Part shown: piece after piece, positions 7,754 through 16,761 of the stretch
Numbering within the stretch: position 1 is the first letter of the stretch
How the letters are laid out: each line of letters opens with the position of its first letter
Source: Clostridia bacterium
GTDB lineage: Bacteria; Bacillota; Clostridia; Oscillospirales; CAG-272
Direction of reading: 5' to 3'
DNA: 34,594 nucleotides
Assembly (NCBI GenBank): GCA_017628755.1
Contig: JAGBYM010000162.1
Coordinates: 1 to 34,594, forward strand
The notes under the pieces: generated by a model
Databases searched by the model: none
What the model was told of the DNA's origin: nothing
The model's input: only the letters and a program-made list of their open reading frames with translations
Program-made: the position numbers and the translations under genes

Positions 7754-9249
7754 CATATTTCCTCAAACATCATACCCATCATGAACTTTTCGGAGAATCC
7801 TTTGTCCTTTGACAGATCGATCGTTCGGGCATTTTCTGCCATCATCTGCGATTTAGCGTTCATATCCGAGCTCAGAAGCAGCATCGAGGCACCAACAAGC
7901 GCGGCATTTCCGACGGTTTCCGAGCTTTCTGCCAAGCTTCGCGGAAGCATACCGATCTGCGCGGCACTTTCCTTATTGAGATAATTGCCGAATCCGCCCG
8001 CAATATAAAGCTTCGGGATATCCTCGGGCTCGAGTCCCGCATTTTCCGCAAGGGTCATAAGACCCGCGCAAATCGCGCTTTTTGCAAGCTGGAGCATCCT
8101 GATGTCCTTGCCGCTGAGAGAAACCGGAGATTTGAGGATAAACGGATCATCGTCAAGCGTACCGGTCTCGTCAATAATTTCTGCTTCAAGCATAGCCGCA
8201 GCGGCGTCAACGAGTCCGCTTCCGCAAATACCGACAGCTTCACCGCCGCCGATCACGTGAGCCTCAAGCATATCGCCCACAAGGCGCACCTTGTCGATCG
8301 CGCCGACCGCACCTCGCATTCCCATCGAGATTCCGACGCCTTCGAAAGCGGGACCCGCGGCTGTCGAGCAGACCGTGAGAGAGCCGTTATATGAGAGTGC
8401 CATCTCGCCGTTCGTCCCTATATCGGCAAGCATCGCACAGTCCGAGCCGCAAAGATCGGTTGCAAGAAGCGCGCAGACCGTATCCGCGCCGACAAAAGCC
8501 GAAATGCAATTTGGAAGATATACAAAAGCATCGGGAGCGAGAGAAATGATTCCGATCTCCTTTGCGGAGAGAGTCTCGCCAAAGAGCCTTTTTGCCTCAA
8601 ATGGAGCATGCGAAAAGGGTTCGACGTCCTCACGTGTCAAAAGAGAAAGCATAACGGTGTTTCCCGTTATAACAACGCAGTCTATTTCTTTGGTATCAAC
8701 TTTTGCCGACGACGCAAGCGCAACGGTCATTTCATCAAGAGCCGCAAGGATCGACTCCGCAAGCTCATCGCGCTTGCCGCCCATCGAGGCTTCTATCCTA
8801 GAAATAACGTCCGCGCCCCATTCGGATTGTGGATTGAGACGCGAATACTCGGCGATCACAGTTCCTTTGGCATCATAGAGACGCGCCGCAAGAGTGGTCG
8901 TTCCAATGTCTATCGCGACACCGTACTTCTTGAAGGTCGGCTTCAGTTCAAATCCGACAGACGTACCGCCCGTAACTATCTGCGTATCGGCAGAAGAAGC
9001 GAGTGTTTCAACCTCGCAATCACCCTCGGCATATGTCATGCAGGCAAGGCGAATGCCGTTTTTCAGTTCGTCTTCGGTTAACAGCCTCAGCTCGGCTTCG
9101 CTCGGCGCTGAAAGATTGCCGCGAGCACGAACCTTGCATTTACCGCACTTTCCGTGACCGCCGCAGGGCGCTTCACCGCTTGTAATTTCTGAAAGGGTGA
9201 GCCCCGAAGGAACTGATCGGGACTCACCGTTAACAACAATCTTAATCAT
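7753..9249 (-). CDS. Reductive activator of corrinoid proteins (RACE family: 2Fe-2S ferredoxin + ASKHA ATPase)
   Basis: The N-terminal plant-type 2Fe-2S domain has Cys at 29, 35, 38 and 70. It is followed by an ASKHA ATPase domain with phosphate loops AIDIGTTTL (112-120) and, later, ADIGTNGE and GICGSGL (DUF4445 layout). These enzymes use ATP to put an electron onto inactive Co(II) corrinoid so that methyl transfer can restart (RamA/RACE knowledge). The start at 9249 follows the stop of the DUF2284 gene by one base (TGATATG), a translational-coupling arrangement. In-frame ATGs at 9258 and 9276 are alternatives. It is the last gene of the corrinoid operon, and its presence shows that the upstream B12 protein is used redox-actively. 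Confidence 0.9.
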   Translation of the reverse strand: MIKIVVNGESRSVPSGLTLSEITSGEAPCGGHGKCGKCKVRARGNLSAPSEAELRLLTEDELKNGIRLACMTYAEGDCEVETLASSADTQIVTGGTSVGFELKPTFKKYGVAIDIGTTTLAARLYDAKGTVIAEYSRLNPQSEWGADVISRIEASMGGKRDELAESILAALDEMTVALASSAKVDTKEIDCVVITGNTVMLSLLTREDVEPFSHAPFEAKRLFGETLSAKEIGIISLAPDAFVYLPNCISAFVGADTVCALLATDLCGSDCAMLADIGTNGEMALSYNGSLTVCSTAAGPAFEGVGISMGMRGAVGAIDKVRLVGDMLEAHVIGGGEAVGICGSGLVDAAAAMLEAEIIDETGTLDDDPFILKSPVSLSGKDIRMLQLAKSAICAGLMTLAENAGLEPEDIPKLYIAGGFGNYLNKESAAQIGMLPRSLAESSETVGNAALVGASMLLLSSDMNAKSQMMAENARTIDLSKDKGFSEKFMMGMMFEEI

Positions 9250-9250
9250 A

Positions 9251-9802
9251 TCATTCATCTGTAAAGAGCACCGCACCGAAATAGGTGACGGTATTCTGTC
9301 CGTTGATGTACTTCATTCCCGCAGACGCGGCAAGACGCGAAACGTTTACACCGTATGCTTCAAGCGAGGGAATTGCCTTTTCGGGGAAACGGCAGGGTTC
9401 GTTCGTACGCTTTGCGCAGACCTTGCAGACTCCGCATCCGCCCGCACTGAGATGGAGGGCATTTTCTATCCCCATTTCACAGAAAACATCGCGCAACTTT
9501 TGAGCGATCGGGCGGAAATTCTTCTTTGCCTCGATCATACCCTCAATATCAAAGCTATCCTCAAGCTCTGATACCGTCTGGTAAACAAGAGCATACGTAT
9601 AATTGCCGATCTCCGCCATCAGATCGTCGATTTCACCGCAATCGGGCGGGCACATATAGCATTTGCCGTACATTCCGCAGCCGTTAGAGGCGCAGATATC
9701 ACGGAATACGCGGTCTGTTTCAATAAGATCGGCACTGATCACGTTCGCCTTGTATGCGCCGAGTGCGAGAGTTTCGCTGATAAGTTTATCAAACTTTTCC
9801 AT
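9251..9802 (-). CDS. DUF2284 metal-binding protein
   Basis: A 183-residue soluble protein with two Cys clusters: C37, C42, C48, C51, C55 (including YMCPPDCG) and C123, C126, C129, C137 (GGCGVCKVC, then EPC). These suggest one or two iron-sulfur clusters. DUF2284 proteins recur beside corrinoid methyltransferases and RACE proteins, but their role is not firmly established. Electron delivery to the activator is a reasonable inference. The start at 9802 gives a small overlap with the preceding gene; the longer frame from 9823 would overlap more. Confidence 0.85.
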   Translation of the reverse strand: MEKFDKLISETLALGAYKANVISADLIETDRVFRDICASNGCGMYGKCYMCPPDCGEIDDLMAEIGNYTYALVYQTVSELEDSFDIEGMIEAKKNFRPIAQKLRDVFCEMGIENALHLSAGGCGVCKVCAKRTNEPCRFPEKAIPSLEAYGVNVSRLAASAGMKYINGQNTVTYFGAVLFTDE

Positions 9803-10793
9803 AATATTCTTCAAAAGCGGCAAAGAATGCCTTGATGTTCTCCCAAGGTGTCATGGGAGGGATGTCACATCCGGACGAAAGCAGAAAATTCGGATACTTT
9901 GAGCATTTTTCGAGCAATGCGAGAGTCACCTCGCGTACCTTCTCGGGTGTACCCATACGAAGAACACCGGCGGGGTCAACGTTACCCATAACGAGAGTCG
10001 ATGCGGGAACTTTGCTGATAATATCGGATTCCATATCAACCGAATTGCCGAAATGGTATGCCGCCGCGCCCGTGGACAGGATCGAATCGAGCATACGCGG
10101 TACGTTGTCGCCGCAGTTATGGTAAATGACCGAGAAGCTGTCGTCCTGAACGGCATCAACGATTCTCTTTACGTAAGGCGAGGAAAATTCCTCTTCAAGA
10201 GTCGGCGAGAGCAGACCCGAGACGGGCTCAGCCATCATAATTCCGCCCGCACCCGTAGCCTTATAAGCCTTTGCGTATTCGATAAGGAAGGTTGTCACCT
10301 TATCGAGCACTGCGTGCACCATATCGGGGTCGTCATAGCAGTCCATCATAATCTCGGTCACGTCAAGGAGTCTTGCCGCAAGCGAGAAGGGACCGATCAT
10401 ACCCGCAAGAACGGGGCGGTCGGTGATATTCTCGACAGCCTTTTTGACCGCGTCGATATAGATACCCGTGCGCGCGCTTCCGACTTTTGGAATTTCGAGT
10501 GCTTCGGCTTCGTCCTCGTCCGAAACGAGTCTGCCCTTTACTGTCGGAACTTCATCATCCGAAACGCAAATTGTTGCGCCGAAAGCCTCGGCTTCGACCG
10601 AAAGATCCATAAAGCTGACAGCCGCGGAGGCATCGGTTGCGTCTGCAACAGCACGCATACCCTTCGCCTGAAGCTCGCTTGACGAAATCAGCTCTTTAAC
10701 GCTGACTCCGAGTAGGCTTACCGAGGGGAACGAGAGTATGGGCAGAGGCTTTTTGGACTCTGCAGACTTAAGTCCTTCTATCCAAGTTTTCAT
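9789..10793 (-). CDS. MtaA/CmuA-type methyltransferase (uroporphyrinogen decarboxylase fold)
   Basis: A 334-residue TIM-barrel protein of the URO-D superfamily. It retains the zinc ligands of the MtaA/MtbA/CmuA methyltransferase branch: His225-x-Cys227 in YHNCGDN and Cys309 in SSGCD, with Glu189 in MAEP also fitting. Such enzymes move a methyl group between methyl-corrinoid protein and a thiol or other acceptor. This is the only one of the three URO-D-like proteins in the operon with the full H-x-C...C site, so it is the best candidate for the zinc-dependent step. The start is 2 bases after the preceding stop. Acceptor unknown. Confidence 0.88.
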   Translation of the reverse strand: MKTWIEGLKSAESKKPLPILSFPSVSLLGVSVKELISSSELQAKGMRAVADATDASAAVSFMDLSVEAEAFGATICVSDDEVPTVKGRLVSDEDEAEALEIPKVGSARTGIYIDAVKKAVENITDRPVLAGMIGPFSLAARLLDVTEIMMDCYDDPDMVHAVLDKVTTFLIEYAKAYKATGAGGIMMAEPVSGLLSPTLEEEFSSPYVKRIVDAVQDDSFSVIYHNCGDNVPRMLDSILSTGAAAYHFGNSVDMESDIISKVPASTLVMGNVDPAGVLRMGTPEKVREVTLALLEKCSKYPNFLLSSGCDIPPMTPWENIKAFFAAFEEYYGKV

Positions 10794-10795
10794 AA

Positions 10796-11917
10796 TTATA
10801 TCCTGATTTTCTTAATTTCTTCTGCGTAATACTGAACGAGCTCGAATTTTGAACCGGGCATCAGTCTGTGGTCGGGACAGGGAATGAATCCGCCCATATC
10901 AAACAGACGCTTCATACGCTCAAGCTCTGCGTCAACAGCAGCGCGATCCTTACGGAACGCGGTCTTATCCATACCGCCGACGCCAAGGATCTCCTTGCCG
11001 TATTTCTTACGCGCGGGCTCAAACTGATCGCCCCATGTTCCGATCTCGATCGGGAACAGGACGTTTACGCCGGTTTCAAGCCAAGTGGGGATGAGCTTTT
11101 CGGTTACGCCGTCGCAGTCGAGAGAAATGATGTCGATTCCGTGCTTATGGAGAAGATCGTTTCTCTTCTGATAATGCTTACGGCAGAGTTCGTCGAAGAG
11201 CTCGGGGGAAAGGAGCGGACCGCTCTTAAAGCAGATGTCCTCCCAATAGTGCGCGAAATCAAACTGCGCACCCGTCGCAAGTACAGCCTGGGCGCACTTA
11301 TACTGCATCTCGGCATATGTATCAACGATATCGGCAAAAAGCTCCTCGTCCTCATCGTAAATGAGGTAACTCATGCCCATTACCGTGGTCATATCCCTGA
11401 TATGACCCATAAGGCTTCCGACGTGAAGACCGATCGGATACTCGATCTCGCGGGTCTCGTTGAATTTCTTGAAGAATTCAAGATTAACTCTCTCGGGTGA
11501 GAACTCCATTTTCGGCTTGAAAAGAGTCTCGAAAGCCTCGCGGTCCTTCAGAAGATAATCGTCCTCGGAAGGAATCGAAACGACGCCGGGTTTGTAGCGT
11601 TCGATAACGCCGTGACCGGTCAGCACTCTCTGCGAGCCGTCAGGAAGCACTTCGAGCACCTCACGCTTGAAGCGCGGGGAAAGACCGTTATTAGTGCCGA
11701 CGGTGTTGTACCAGTTGCAATCCCAGCCGATGATCTTATCGAGCACTCGCTGTTCGGGAGAATTGTCGCGGACAGCAGCCTTCGCCATTTCGGGCGTAAT
11801 ATGACCCTCTGCCGCCCATTCGGCAAGGAGCTCGCCCCAATATCCGAAATGAACTGCTGGGATTCTGTCGGTATCCTTGTAATGAAGGATATTCATACAG
11901 CGTTCGCGTGTAGTCAT
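10796..11917 (-). CDS. Uroporphyrinogen-decarboxylase-like methyltransferase candidate, variant metal site
   Basis: A 373-residue URO-D-superfamily protein. The region equivalent to the H-x-C zinc site reads SLDCDG (Cys268, no His), and near the C-terminus PCPDH supplies Cys347 and His350. The metal site therefore differs from that of MtaA/CmuA proteins. Homologues near corrinoid proteins are thought to be substrate-specific methyltransferases or demethylases. That is inferred from context, since true heme-synthesis HemE is unlikely in this operon. The start is supported by AAAGGACG upstream. Confidence 0.85.
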   Translation of the reverse strand: MTTRERCMNILHYKDTDRIPAVHFGYWGELLAEWAAEGHITPEMAKAAVRDNSPEQRVLDKIIGWDCNWYNTVGTNNGLSPRFKREVLEVLPDGSQRVLTGHGVIERYKPGVVSIPSEDDYLLKDREAFETLFKPKMEFSPERVNLEFFKKFNETREIEYPIGLHVGSLMGHIRDMTTVMGMSYLIYDEDEELFADIVDTYAEMQYKCAQAVLATGAQFDFAHYWEDICFKSGPLLSPELFDELCRKHYQKRNDLLHKHGIDIISLDCDGVTEKLIPTWLETGVNVLFPIEIGTWGDQFEPARKKYGKEILGVGGMDKTAFRKDRAAVDAELERMKRLFDMGGFIPCPDHRLMPGSKFELVQYYAEEIKKIRI

Positions 11918-11935
11918 ACTGTACGTCCTTTCAAA

Positions 11936-13156
11936 TCAATCGTAGTATTTATCGAGCACATCGCTTACCGTCTGCGCCCAGACAATCAGGTTTTCGGGTC
12001 TGCCCGAAACAGTGCTGATGTCCTTGAGCACGATATCGTAAGGGCATCCGTATTTCAGACATGCCTTGACCGTCTCTTCCGTTTCTTTTCTTATAACCTC
12101 GGGATCGGTAACGATCGCAACGTGAGCGGGATTCGGTTTTCTTGAGAGCACGTAATCACCGCGGATCTGCGCGGCACATCTTTCAACATTTGCCCAAGGC
12201 GAGCAACCGATCTTGCGCAGATTCGGTATCTTTTTGATCACGCTGATCTTATCGTCAAGAGGCTCACAGCAGCCGTAATACGTATAGGCAAATCTACTTG
12301 CAACCGAAAAAAGATAGTTAAGCTCAAATTCCTCAAACATCGCGGGCGATATAACGCCAAAGGTCTGCGCCATACTGCGGCACCAGGTTGCCTTAAGTCC
12401 TTCATCAGCCAACCCCGACACAGCGGAAGGGGTACAGTGAAGCGACGGGGGAGTAGCAACGTCAAGATTCTTTTCAACAAAATCGAGCTCGGCGTGAGCT
12501 GCCGAAACGAATTTTTTAATGATCTTGTGCAGGTATTCGGGACGGTCGTACATATCCATAAGGATCGGCTCAACTCCGCGCAGGCGAGTGATCTTATCCC
12601 AAGGCGCAAAATAGAAGTAGTCGTAACCGTAAAGTCGGACAGGAATGATATCTCCCATCAGATCTGTATAGAACGCCATTCTTTCTTCGTCCTTTTCGGG
12701 ACAAAGCGTAAGCACGGGGTCGTGCATAGCCTCAAGCGCAGACTCATTCTCAAGGATATCCTCGAATTCGCGGGAGACGATGTTATTGATACTGTCGGTC
12801 CGCTTAATATCGGCAGTAACGGGCGCAAGACCCGTACCCGTCGAATGAACTGCACGTTTGACACGGAAGATCGGCTCATAAAGGTTATCTGCCTTGAAGC
12901 GATTCATATAGTAGATGGCTTTTCTGAAATACAGCTCTGTATTTCGCGCTTCCTTATCCTCACATATGCACTTCAGCTCACCGTCAATATCCATTTGATA
13001 CCACGGGATCTCATCAAGAATAACCGGCGGACGTACGGGGCGCAGGTCATTTGTATCGCGAAAACGGCGGACCATCTTCTCCTGCTTTTCCGTGCATACC
13101 AAAGACATATAAGTCTTTGCCAGCTCTCTTACGACGGCTCTGTCATTCGCTGTCAT
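11936..13156 (-). CDS. URO-D-superfamily protein, divergent, corrinoid-operon member
   Basis: A 406-residue TIM-barrel-type protein, longer than the other two. The metal-site region carries YGCCEP (294-299), giving a Cys-Cys-Glu cluster, and a second Cys in KIGCSPW. Canonical decarboxylase Arg/Asp residues are not evident. It follows the corrinoid protein by 34 bases and has AAGGAG 7-10 bases before its ATG. Most likely it is a methyltransferase that loads the corrinoid protein from the unknown methyl donor. Family assignment rests on overall resemblance plus the gene neighbourhood. Confidence 0.75.
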   Translation of the reverse strand: MTANDRAVVRELAKTYMSLVCTEKQEKMVRRFRDTNDLRPVRPPVILDEIPWYQMDIDGELKCICEDKEARNTELYFRKAIYYMNRFKADNLYEPIFRVKRAVHSTGTGLAPVTADIKRTDSINNIVSREFEDILENESALEAMHDPVLTLCPEKDEERMAFYTDLMGDIIPVRLYGYDYFYFAPWDKITRLRGVEPILMDMYDRPEYLHKIIKKFVSAAHAELDFVEKNLDVATPPSLHCTPSAVSGLADEGLKATWCRSMAQTFGVISPAMFEEFELNYLFSVASRFAYTYYGCCEPLDDKISVIKKIPNLRKIGCSPWANVERCAAQIRGDYVLSRKPNPAHVAIVTDPEVIRKETEETVKACLKYGCPYDIVLKDISTVSGRPENLIVWAQTVSDVLDKYYD

Positions 13157-13190
13157 CGCGCTCTCCTTCCGAATACGGAGAAATTTTCAA

Positions 13191-13823
13191 TTATTTGCAG
13201 AATTCAACAGCCGCGTCAGCCGCGCTTGCAGCATCAACGGTATAGCAGTCAGCGCCGATCTTCTTGCAGTACTCCTCGCTTACGGGCGCGCCGCCGATCA
13301 TGATCTTTACCTTATCGCGGATTCCCGCAGCCTCAGCCGCCTTGATAACCTCTTCCATAACGTTCATGGTTGTGGTAAGAAGTGCGGAACAGCAGATAAC
13401 CTGACAATTCTGCTCGATCGCGGTCTGTACGAAGGTCTCGGCAGAAACGTCGGTACCAAGGTCAACGACCTCAAGTCCCTTGCCTTCCATCATCATCTTG
13501 ACAAGGTTCTTGCCGATATCGTGAAGGTCACCCTGAACGGTACCGATGCAGACCTTACCGGTTGCCTTAACGCCCTCTGCGGCGAGAAGGGGCTTGATGA
13601 TCTGAACACCCATATTCATTGCTCTTGCGGCAACAAGAACCTCGGGAACATAGATTTCATTGTTCTTGAACTTTTCGCCAACAACGTTCATACCTGCAAG
13701 CAGACCTTCGTTGAGGATCTGCTCGGGGTTTACGCCCTCCGAGACTGCCTGCTCTACAAGAGCCTTTACTATCTTTGCTTTACCCTTCTGAAGGTTTTCG
13801 GAAATTTCAATTAAAATAGACAT
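13191..13823 (-). CDS. Methyltransferase corrinoid (B12-binding) protein
   Basis: A 210-residue protein of the MtaC/MtmC/MttC type. A helical cap domain (1-85) is followed by a cobalamin-binding Rossmann domain with GDLHDIG (98-104; His101 is the lower cobalt ligand), SALLTTT (146-152) and GGAP (177-180). It carries the methyl group on cobalt between the substrate methyltransferase and the acceptor methyltransferase. It is the first gene of the operon, which fits the need for larger amounts of this carrier. AAGGAG lies 7 bases before the ATG. The leader is only about 30 bases, too short for a cobalamin riboswitch. Confidence 0.95.
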   Translation of the reverse strand: MSILIEISENLQKGKAKIVKALVEQAVSEGVNPEQILNEGLLAGMNVVGEKFKNNEIYVPEVLVAARAMNMGVQIIKPLLAAEGVKATGKVCIGTVQGDLHDIGKNLVKMMMEGKGLEVVDLGTDVSAETFVQTAIEQNCQVICCSALLTTTMNVMEEVIKAAEAAGIRDKVKIMIGGAPVSEEYCKKIGADCYTVDAASAADAAVEFCK

Positions 13824-13856
13824 GTTTTTGCTCCTTAATTAAATATTATTAAATCA

Positions 13857-13885
13857 ATTATACAATATTTGTAGTAAAAAAGCAA
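13857..13885 (-). promoter_or_regulatory. Promoter of the corrinoid operon
   Basis: Minus strand TTGCTT (13880-13885), 17-base spacer, TATAAT (13857-13862). It stands back to back with the promoter at 13905-13933; only 19 AT-rich bases separate the two -35 boxes. Confidence 0.75.
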
Positions 13886-13904
13886 TAGTTAAATTAAATT
13901 TTCC

Positions 13905-13933
13905 TTGAAAATTTATCCTGCTTGTGATATAAT
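13905..13933 (+). promoter_or_regulatory. Promoter of the divergent hydrolase/aldolase operon
   Basis: TTGAAA (13905-13910), 17-base spacer, TATAAT (13928-13933), about 25 bases of leader before the ATG at 13965. Confidence 0.8.
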
Positions 13934-13964
13934 AGTGACAACACACAGAAAGAAGGTTGATCCT

Positions 13965-15338
13965 ATGAAAGCAACCGACACCTGGAGCTATACGCATTAC
14001 CGTCCTTTTCACGAAAAAGCTGTTCTGCGCGCGCCATACATATGCCGCATCGCACCCTTCTGCGGCGGCTTTGAATTTGATTTTTCCGATAGCGCAGAGA
14101 GCGCATCATATAAATTGTTCCTTCGCAAAAAGGATTCCGATGAGTCTATAACACTTGATCTCACTCCCTTTTCCGGCAGAGTTGACGGACTTGACGATGA
14201 CACCGATTATTGCTTCCGCGTGGAGCGAGATGACGGCACGTCTTCATCCGAAAGAATCGTCCGCACGGGCGAAGTACCGGGGATCGTGGTCAATTATCTT
14301 CATCCCGATGACCCCGAATACGCTTTTTCGGGCAGATACCTCTGCTCGCCCTCGCTTTTGAGACTCGAAAACGGCGATCTTCTCGCCTCGATGGATCTCT
14401 ACGCAAGCGGCGCTCCGCAAAATCTCACCTTGATCTACATATCGCACGATGACGGCGCAACCTGGTCGCATCATTCCGAGGTCTTCCCCTGCTTTTGGGG
14501 CAAGATGTTCCTCTGCGGTGGCAAACTATATATGCTTGGCTGCTCGACCGAATACGGTGACGTTCTAATCGGTCGCTCGGACGATAACGGCAAGACCTGG
14601 TCAAAACCTACCGTCATTCTCCGCGGAGGATGCCATCCCCGTCAGGTCGGCTGGCACCGCGCACCGATGCCCGTGCTGATTCACGGCGGAAGGATCATGA
14701 CCGACGTCCAGTACGGAGCTTGGTCGGAGAAGGTCTTCTGCGATGCCGTACTCTCCGCACCTGCACAGAGCGACCTTCTTTGCGCGGATAACTGGGTCTG
14801 CACCGAGCTTTTCGACGCGCATGAGCACATCTCCCCGCTTCCCGAAAAAATATGGGGCGGCATCGAGGGCAACATGGTGCTGACGCCCGAAGGGAATGTC
14901 ATCGACTTCCTCCGTTTCTCCGACCGCACCGCGCTGATACTGAACTACGATCCCGCCAATCCCGAAAAAGAACCCGAGCTCGATAAGGTCATCGACTTCC
15001 CCGCAACCGCCTCGAAATTCAATATAGTATTTGATGACGTATCGAAAAAGTATTACGCCATCGTCTCCTACGCGCTCGACGAGCCGCTGACGAAGCGCAA
15101 TCTTCTCTCTCTGATCTGCTCGGAAGACCTGCACGAGTGGAAGCTTTGCCGTCACCTGATCGACCGCCGCGATGACGACCCCAAGCTGGTAGGCTTCCAG
15201 TACGTAGACTTCTTCATTGAGAGCGACGACATTCTCTACCTCTGCCGCACAGCCGTCAACGGCGCGAACACATTCCACAACTCGAATTTTTCCACTTTCC
15301 ACAGAATTAAGAATTTCCGCAAGGAGGAAGAAAAATGA
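13965..15338 (+). CDS. Sialidase-like (BNR/Asp-box) beta-propeller protein, cytoplasmic
   Basis: A 457-residue protein. The start at 13965 is chosen because AAGAAGG lies about 8 bases upstream and the promoter -10 box overlaps the earlier in-frame ATG region. An N-terminal beta-sandwich-like part (about 1-110) is followed by a propeller with Asp-boxes SHDDGATWS (160-168) and SDDNGKTWS (205-213). Asp-box propellers include sialidases and related exo-glycosidases, but the fold is also used by non-enzymes; the sialidase Arg triad could not be confirmed by eye. No signal peptide is seen, so it would act on imported substrate. Its stop overlaps the next ATG (ATGA). Confidence 0.75.
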   Translation: MKATDTWSYTHYRPFHEKAVLRAPYICRIAPFCGGFEFDFSDSAESASYKLFLRKKDSDESITLDLTPFSGRVDGLDDDTDYCFRVERDDGTSSSERIVRTGEVPGIVVNYLHPDDPEYAFSGRYLCSPSLLRLENGDLLASMDLYASGAPQNLTLIYISHDDGATWSHHSEVFPCFWGKMFLCGGKLYMLGCSTEYGDVLIGRSDDNGKTWSKPTVILRGGCHPRQVGWHRAPMPVLIHGGRIMTDVQYGAWSEKVFCDAVLSAPAQSDLLCADNWVCTELFDAHEHISPLPEKIWGGIEGNMVLTPEGNVIDFLRFSDRTALILNYDPANPEKEPELDKVIDFPATASKFNIVFDDVSKKYYAIVSYALDEPLTKRNLLSLICSEDLHEWKLCRHLIDRRDDDPKLVGFQYVDFFIESDDILYLCRTAVNGANTFHNSNFSTFHRIKNFRKEEEK

Positions 15339-15790
15339 TCTACGGTAAAATCAAAGACCTCCCCTTTTGGGCGGAAAAAATACCATCTCTCAAATATGCG
15401 CTGACAGAAGCAAAGAATGTTGCTGACAAGCCCTTCACACTCGGCAAGACCGTCATTGACAGCGAAAGCCTTTTCGCATCCTCATCGGAATACACCGCCG
15501 AGTCACGCGAAACGAAAATTTTTGAAAATCATCACGCTTATATCGACGTTCAGATGCTTATCGAAGGCGAGGAAGATATCGACGTCATCATTCCCGATAC
15601 GGCTCCCGCAAGCGAATATTCGGCTGAAAAAGATATTGAATTTGCCGCTTTTGACAAAGATTATTCTACGGTTACTCTCCGCGCGGGCGATTTTCTGATC
15701 CTCTTGCCCGGAGAATGGCACCGCCCCGGCGTTGCTATTGACAAAACCGGTGCAAATTGCCAGAAAACCGTAGTTAAGGTCAGAAATTAA
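15335..15790 (+). CDS. YhcH/YjgK/YiaL (NanQ-like) cupin
   Basis: A 151-residue single-domain protein of the DUF386 family. The usual metal-site motifs are present: FENHHAYIDVQ (63-73) and PGEWHRPG (125-132, His129), with a late KTVVKV strand. Members include the sialic-acid anomerase NanQ and proteins encoded with sugar-acid catabolic genes. It follows the sialidase-like gene with an ATGA overlap and precedes a NanA/DapA-family gene, a context that fits opening or anomerising a sugar acid. The real substrate is unknown. Confidence 0.88.
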   Translation: MIYGKIKDLPFWAEKIPSLKYALTEAKNVADKPFTLGKTVIDSESLFASSSEYTAESRETKIFENHHAYIDVQMLIEGEEDIDVIIPDTAPASEYSAEKDIEFAAFDKDYSTVTLRAGDFLILLPGEWHRPGVAIDKTGANCQKTVVKVRN

Positions 15791-15802
15791 AGAAGGTACA
15801 TA

Positions 15803-16750
15803 ATGACGGATTTTGAAGTTAAAAAGGGTGTTTACCCCACTATGATAACCCCCTACAAGGACGGAAAGATCGACTTTGACGGAGTCCGTGCGCTCGTCCG
15901 CTTCTACTGGGAAAGCGGATGTGACGGAATTTTTGCCGCATGCCAGTCGAGCGAGATCATGTTTCTGACTCTCGATGAGCGCGTCTCGCTCGTCAGAGAA
16001 GTCGTCGCGGAGGCAAAAAAGCTTGCCGCAAACGATACCTCGCGCCCTCCGCTCATGATCGTTGCATCGGGTCACGTTTCCGATAGCCTCGACGATCAGG
16101 CAGAAGAGCTTTGCCGTGTTGCCGCTGAGGGTCCCGACGCCATCATCATGATCTCCAACCGCCTCGATATCGCCAACACCACCGACGAGGCTTGGATCGC
16201 GGACGCCGAAAAGCTTCTCACACGCCTGCCCGAAGACATTCCGCTCGGCATTTACGAATGCCCAAAGCCCTACAAAAGATTGCTCACCGATGCGATGCTT
16301 AAGTGGTGCATCTCAACCGAACGCTTCTACTTCATCAAGGACACCTGCTGTGATGCAGATCTCATCGCGCACCGCCTTGACGTCTGCCGCGGAAGCCGTC
16401 TTGAGATCTTCAACGCAAATGCGCAAACACTCCTTCCCACGCTCAAAAGCGGATGCGCGGGTTACTGCGGAGTTATGGCAAATTTCCATCCCGAGCTTTA
16501 CGTAAGCCTTTGGAACAAGGATTTTGAGAGCCGCGAGGCTTCACTTCTTCAGGATTATCTCGGACTCGCCGCAACAGCCGAGTCGCTGACCTATCCTTGC
16601 TGTGCCAAGGACTTCCTCAACCGCCACCGCGGAATCGCAATGGAAACATTTGCGCGCAGTGCCGATGAGAAAAATTACACACCCTATCAGCGCGGATGCA
16701 TCGATCAGTTTGCCGAGCTCAGCGCATATATGACCGAAATTTTCAAATAA
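15803..16750 (+). CDS. Dihydrodipicolinate synthase / N-acetylneuraminate lyase family aldolase
   Basis: A 315-residue class I aldolase barrel. The Schiff-base lysine is Lys179 in FIKD and the catalytic Tyr is Tyr151 in GIYECP. The carboxylate-binding motif, GxTGE in classical members, reads CQSSE (47-51) here. The family cleaves or forms 2-keto acids. The changed loop suggests neither standard lysine synthesis (DapA) nor standard sialic-acid cleavage (NanA), but a relative working on another sugar-derived keto acid. It starts 12 bases after the YhcH-like gene with GAAGG upstream. Confidence 0.85.
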   Translation: MTDFEVKKGVYPTMITPYKDGKIDFDGVRALVRFYWESGCDGIFAACQSSEIMFLTLDERVSLVREVVAEAKKLAANDTSRPPLMIVASGHVSDSLDDQAEELCRVAAEGPDAIIMISNRLDIANTTDEAWIADAEKLLTRLPEDIPLGIYECPKPYKRLLTDAMLKWCISTERFYFIKDTCCDADLIAHRLDVCRGSRLEIFNANAQTLLPTLKSGCAGYCGVMANFHPELYVSLWNKDFESREASLLQDYLGLAATAESLTYPCCAKDFLNRHRGIAMETFARSADEKNYTPYQRGCIDQFAELSAYMTEIFK

Positions 16751-16761
16751 GAGGTATAAAA

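Noticed and set aside
13824..13856. Cobalamin riboswitch upstream of the corrinoid operon
   Set aside because: The leader is about 30 bases with no B12-box-like sequence.
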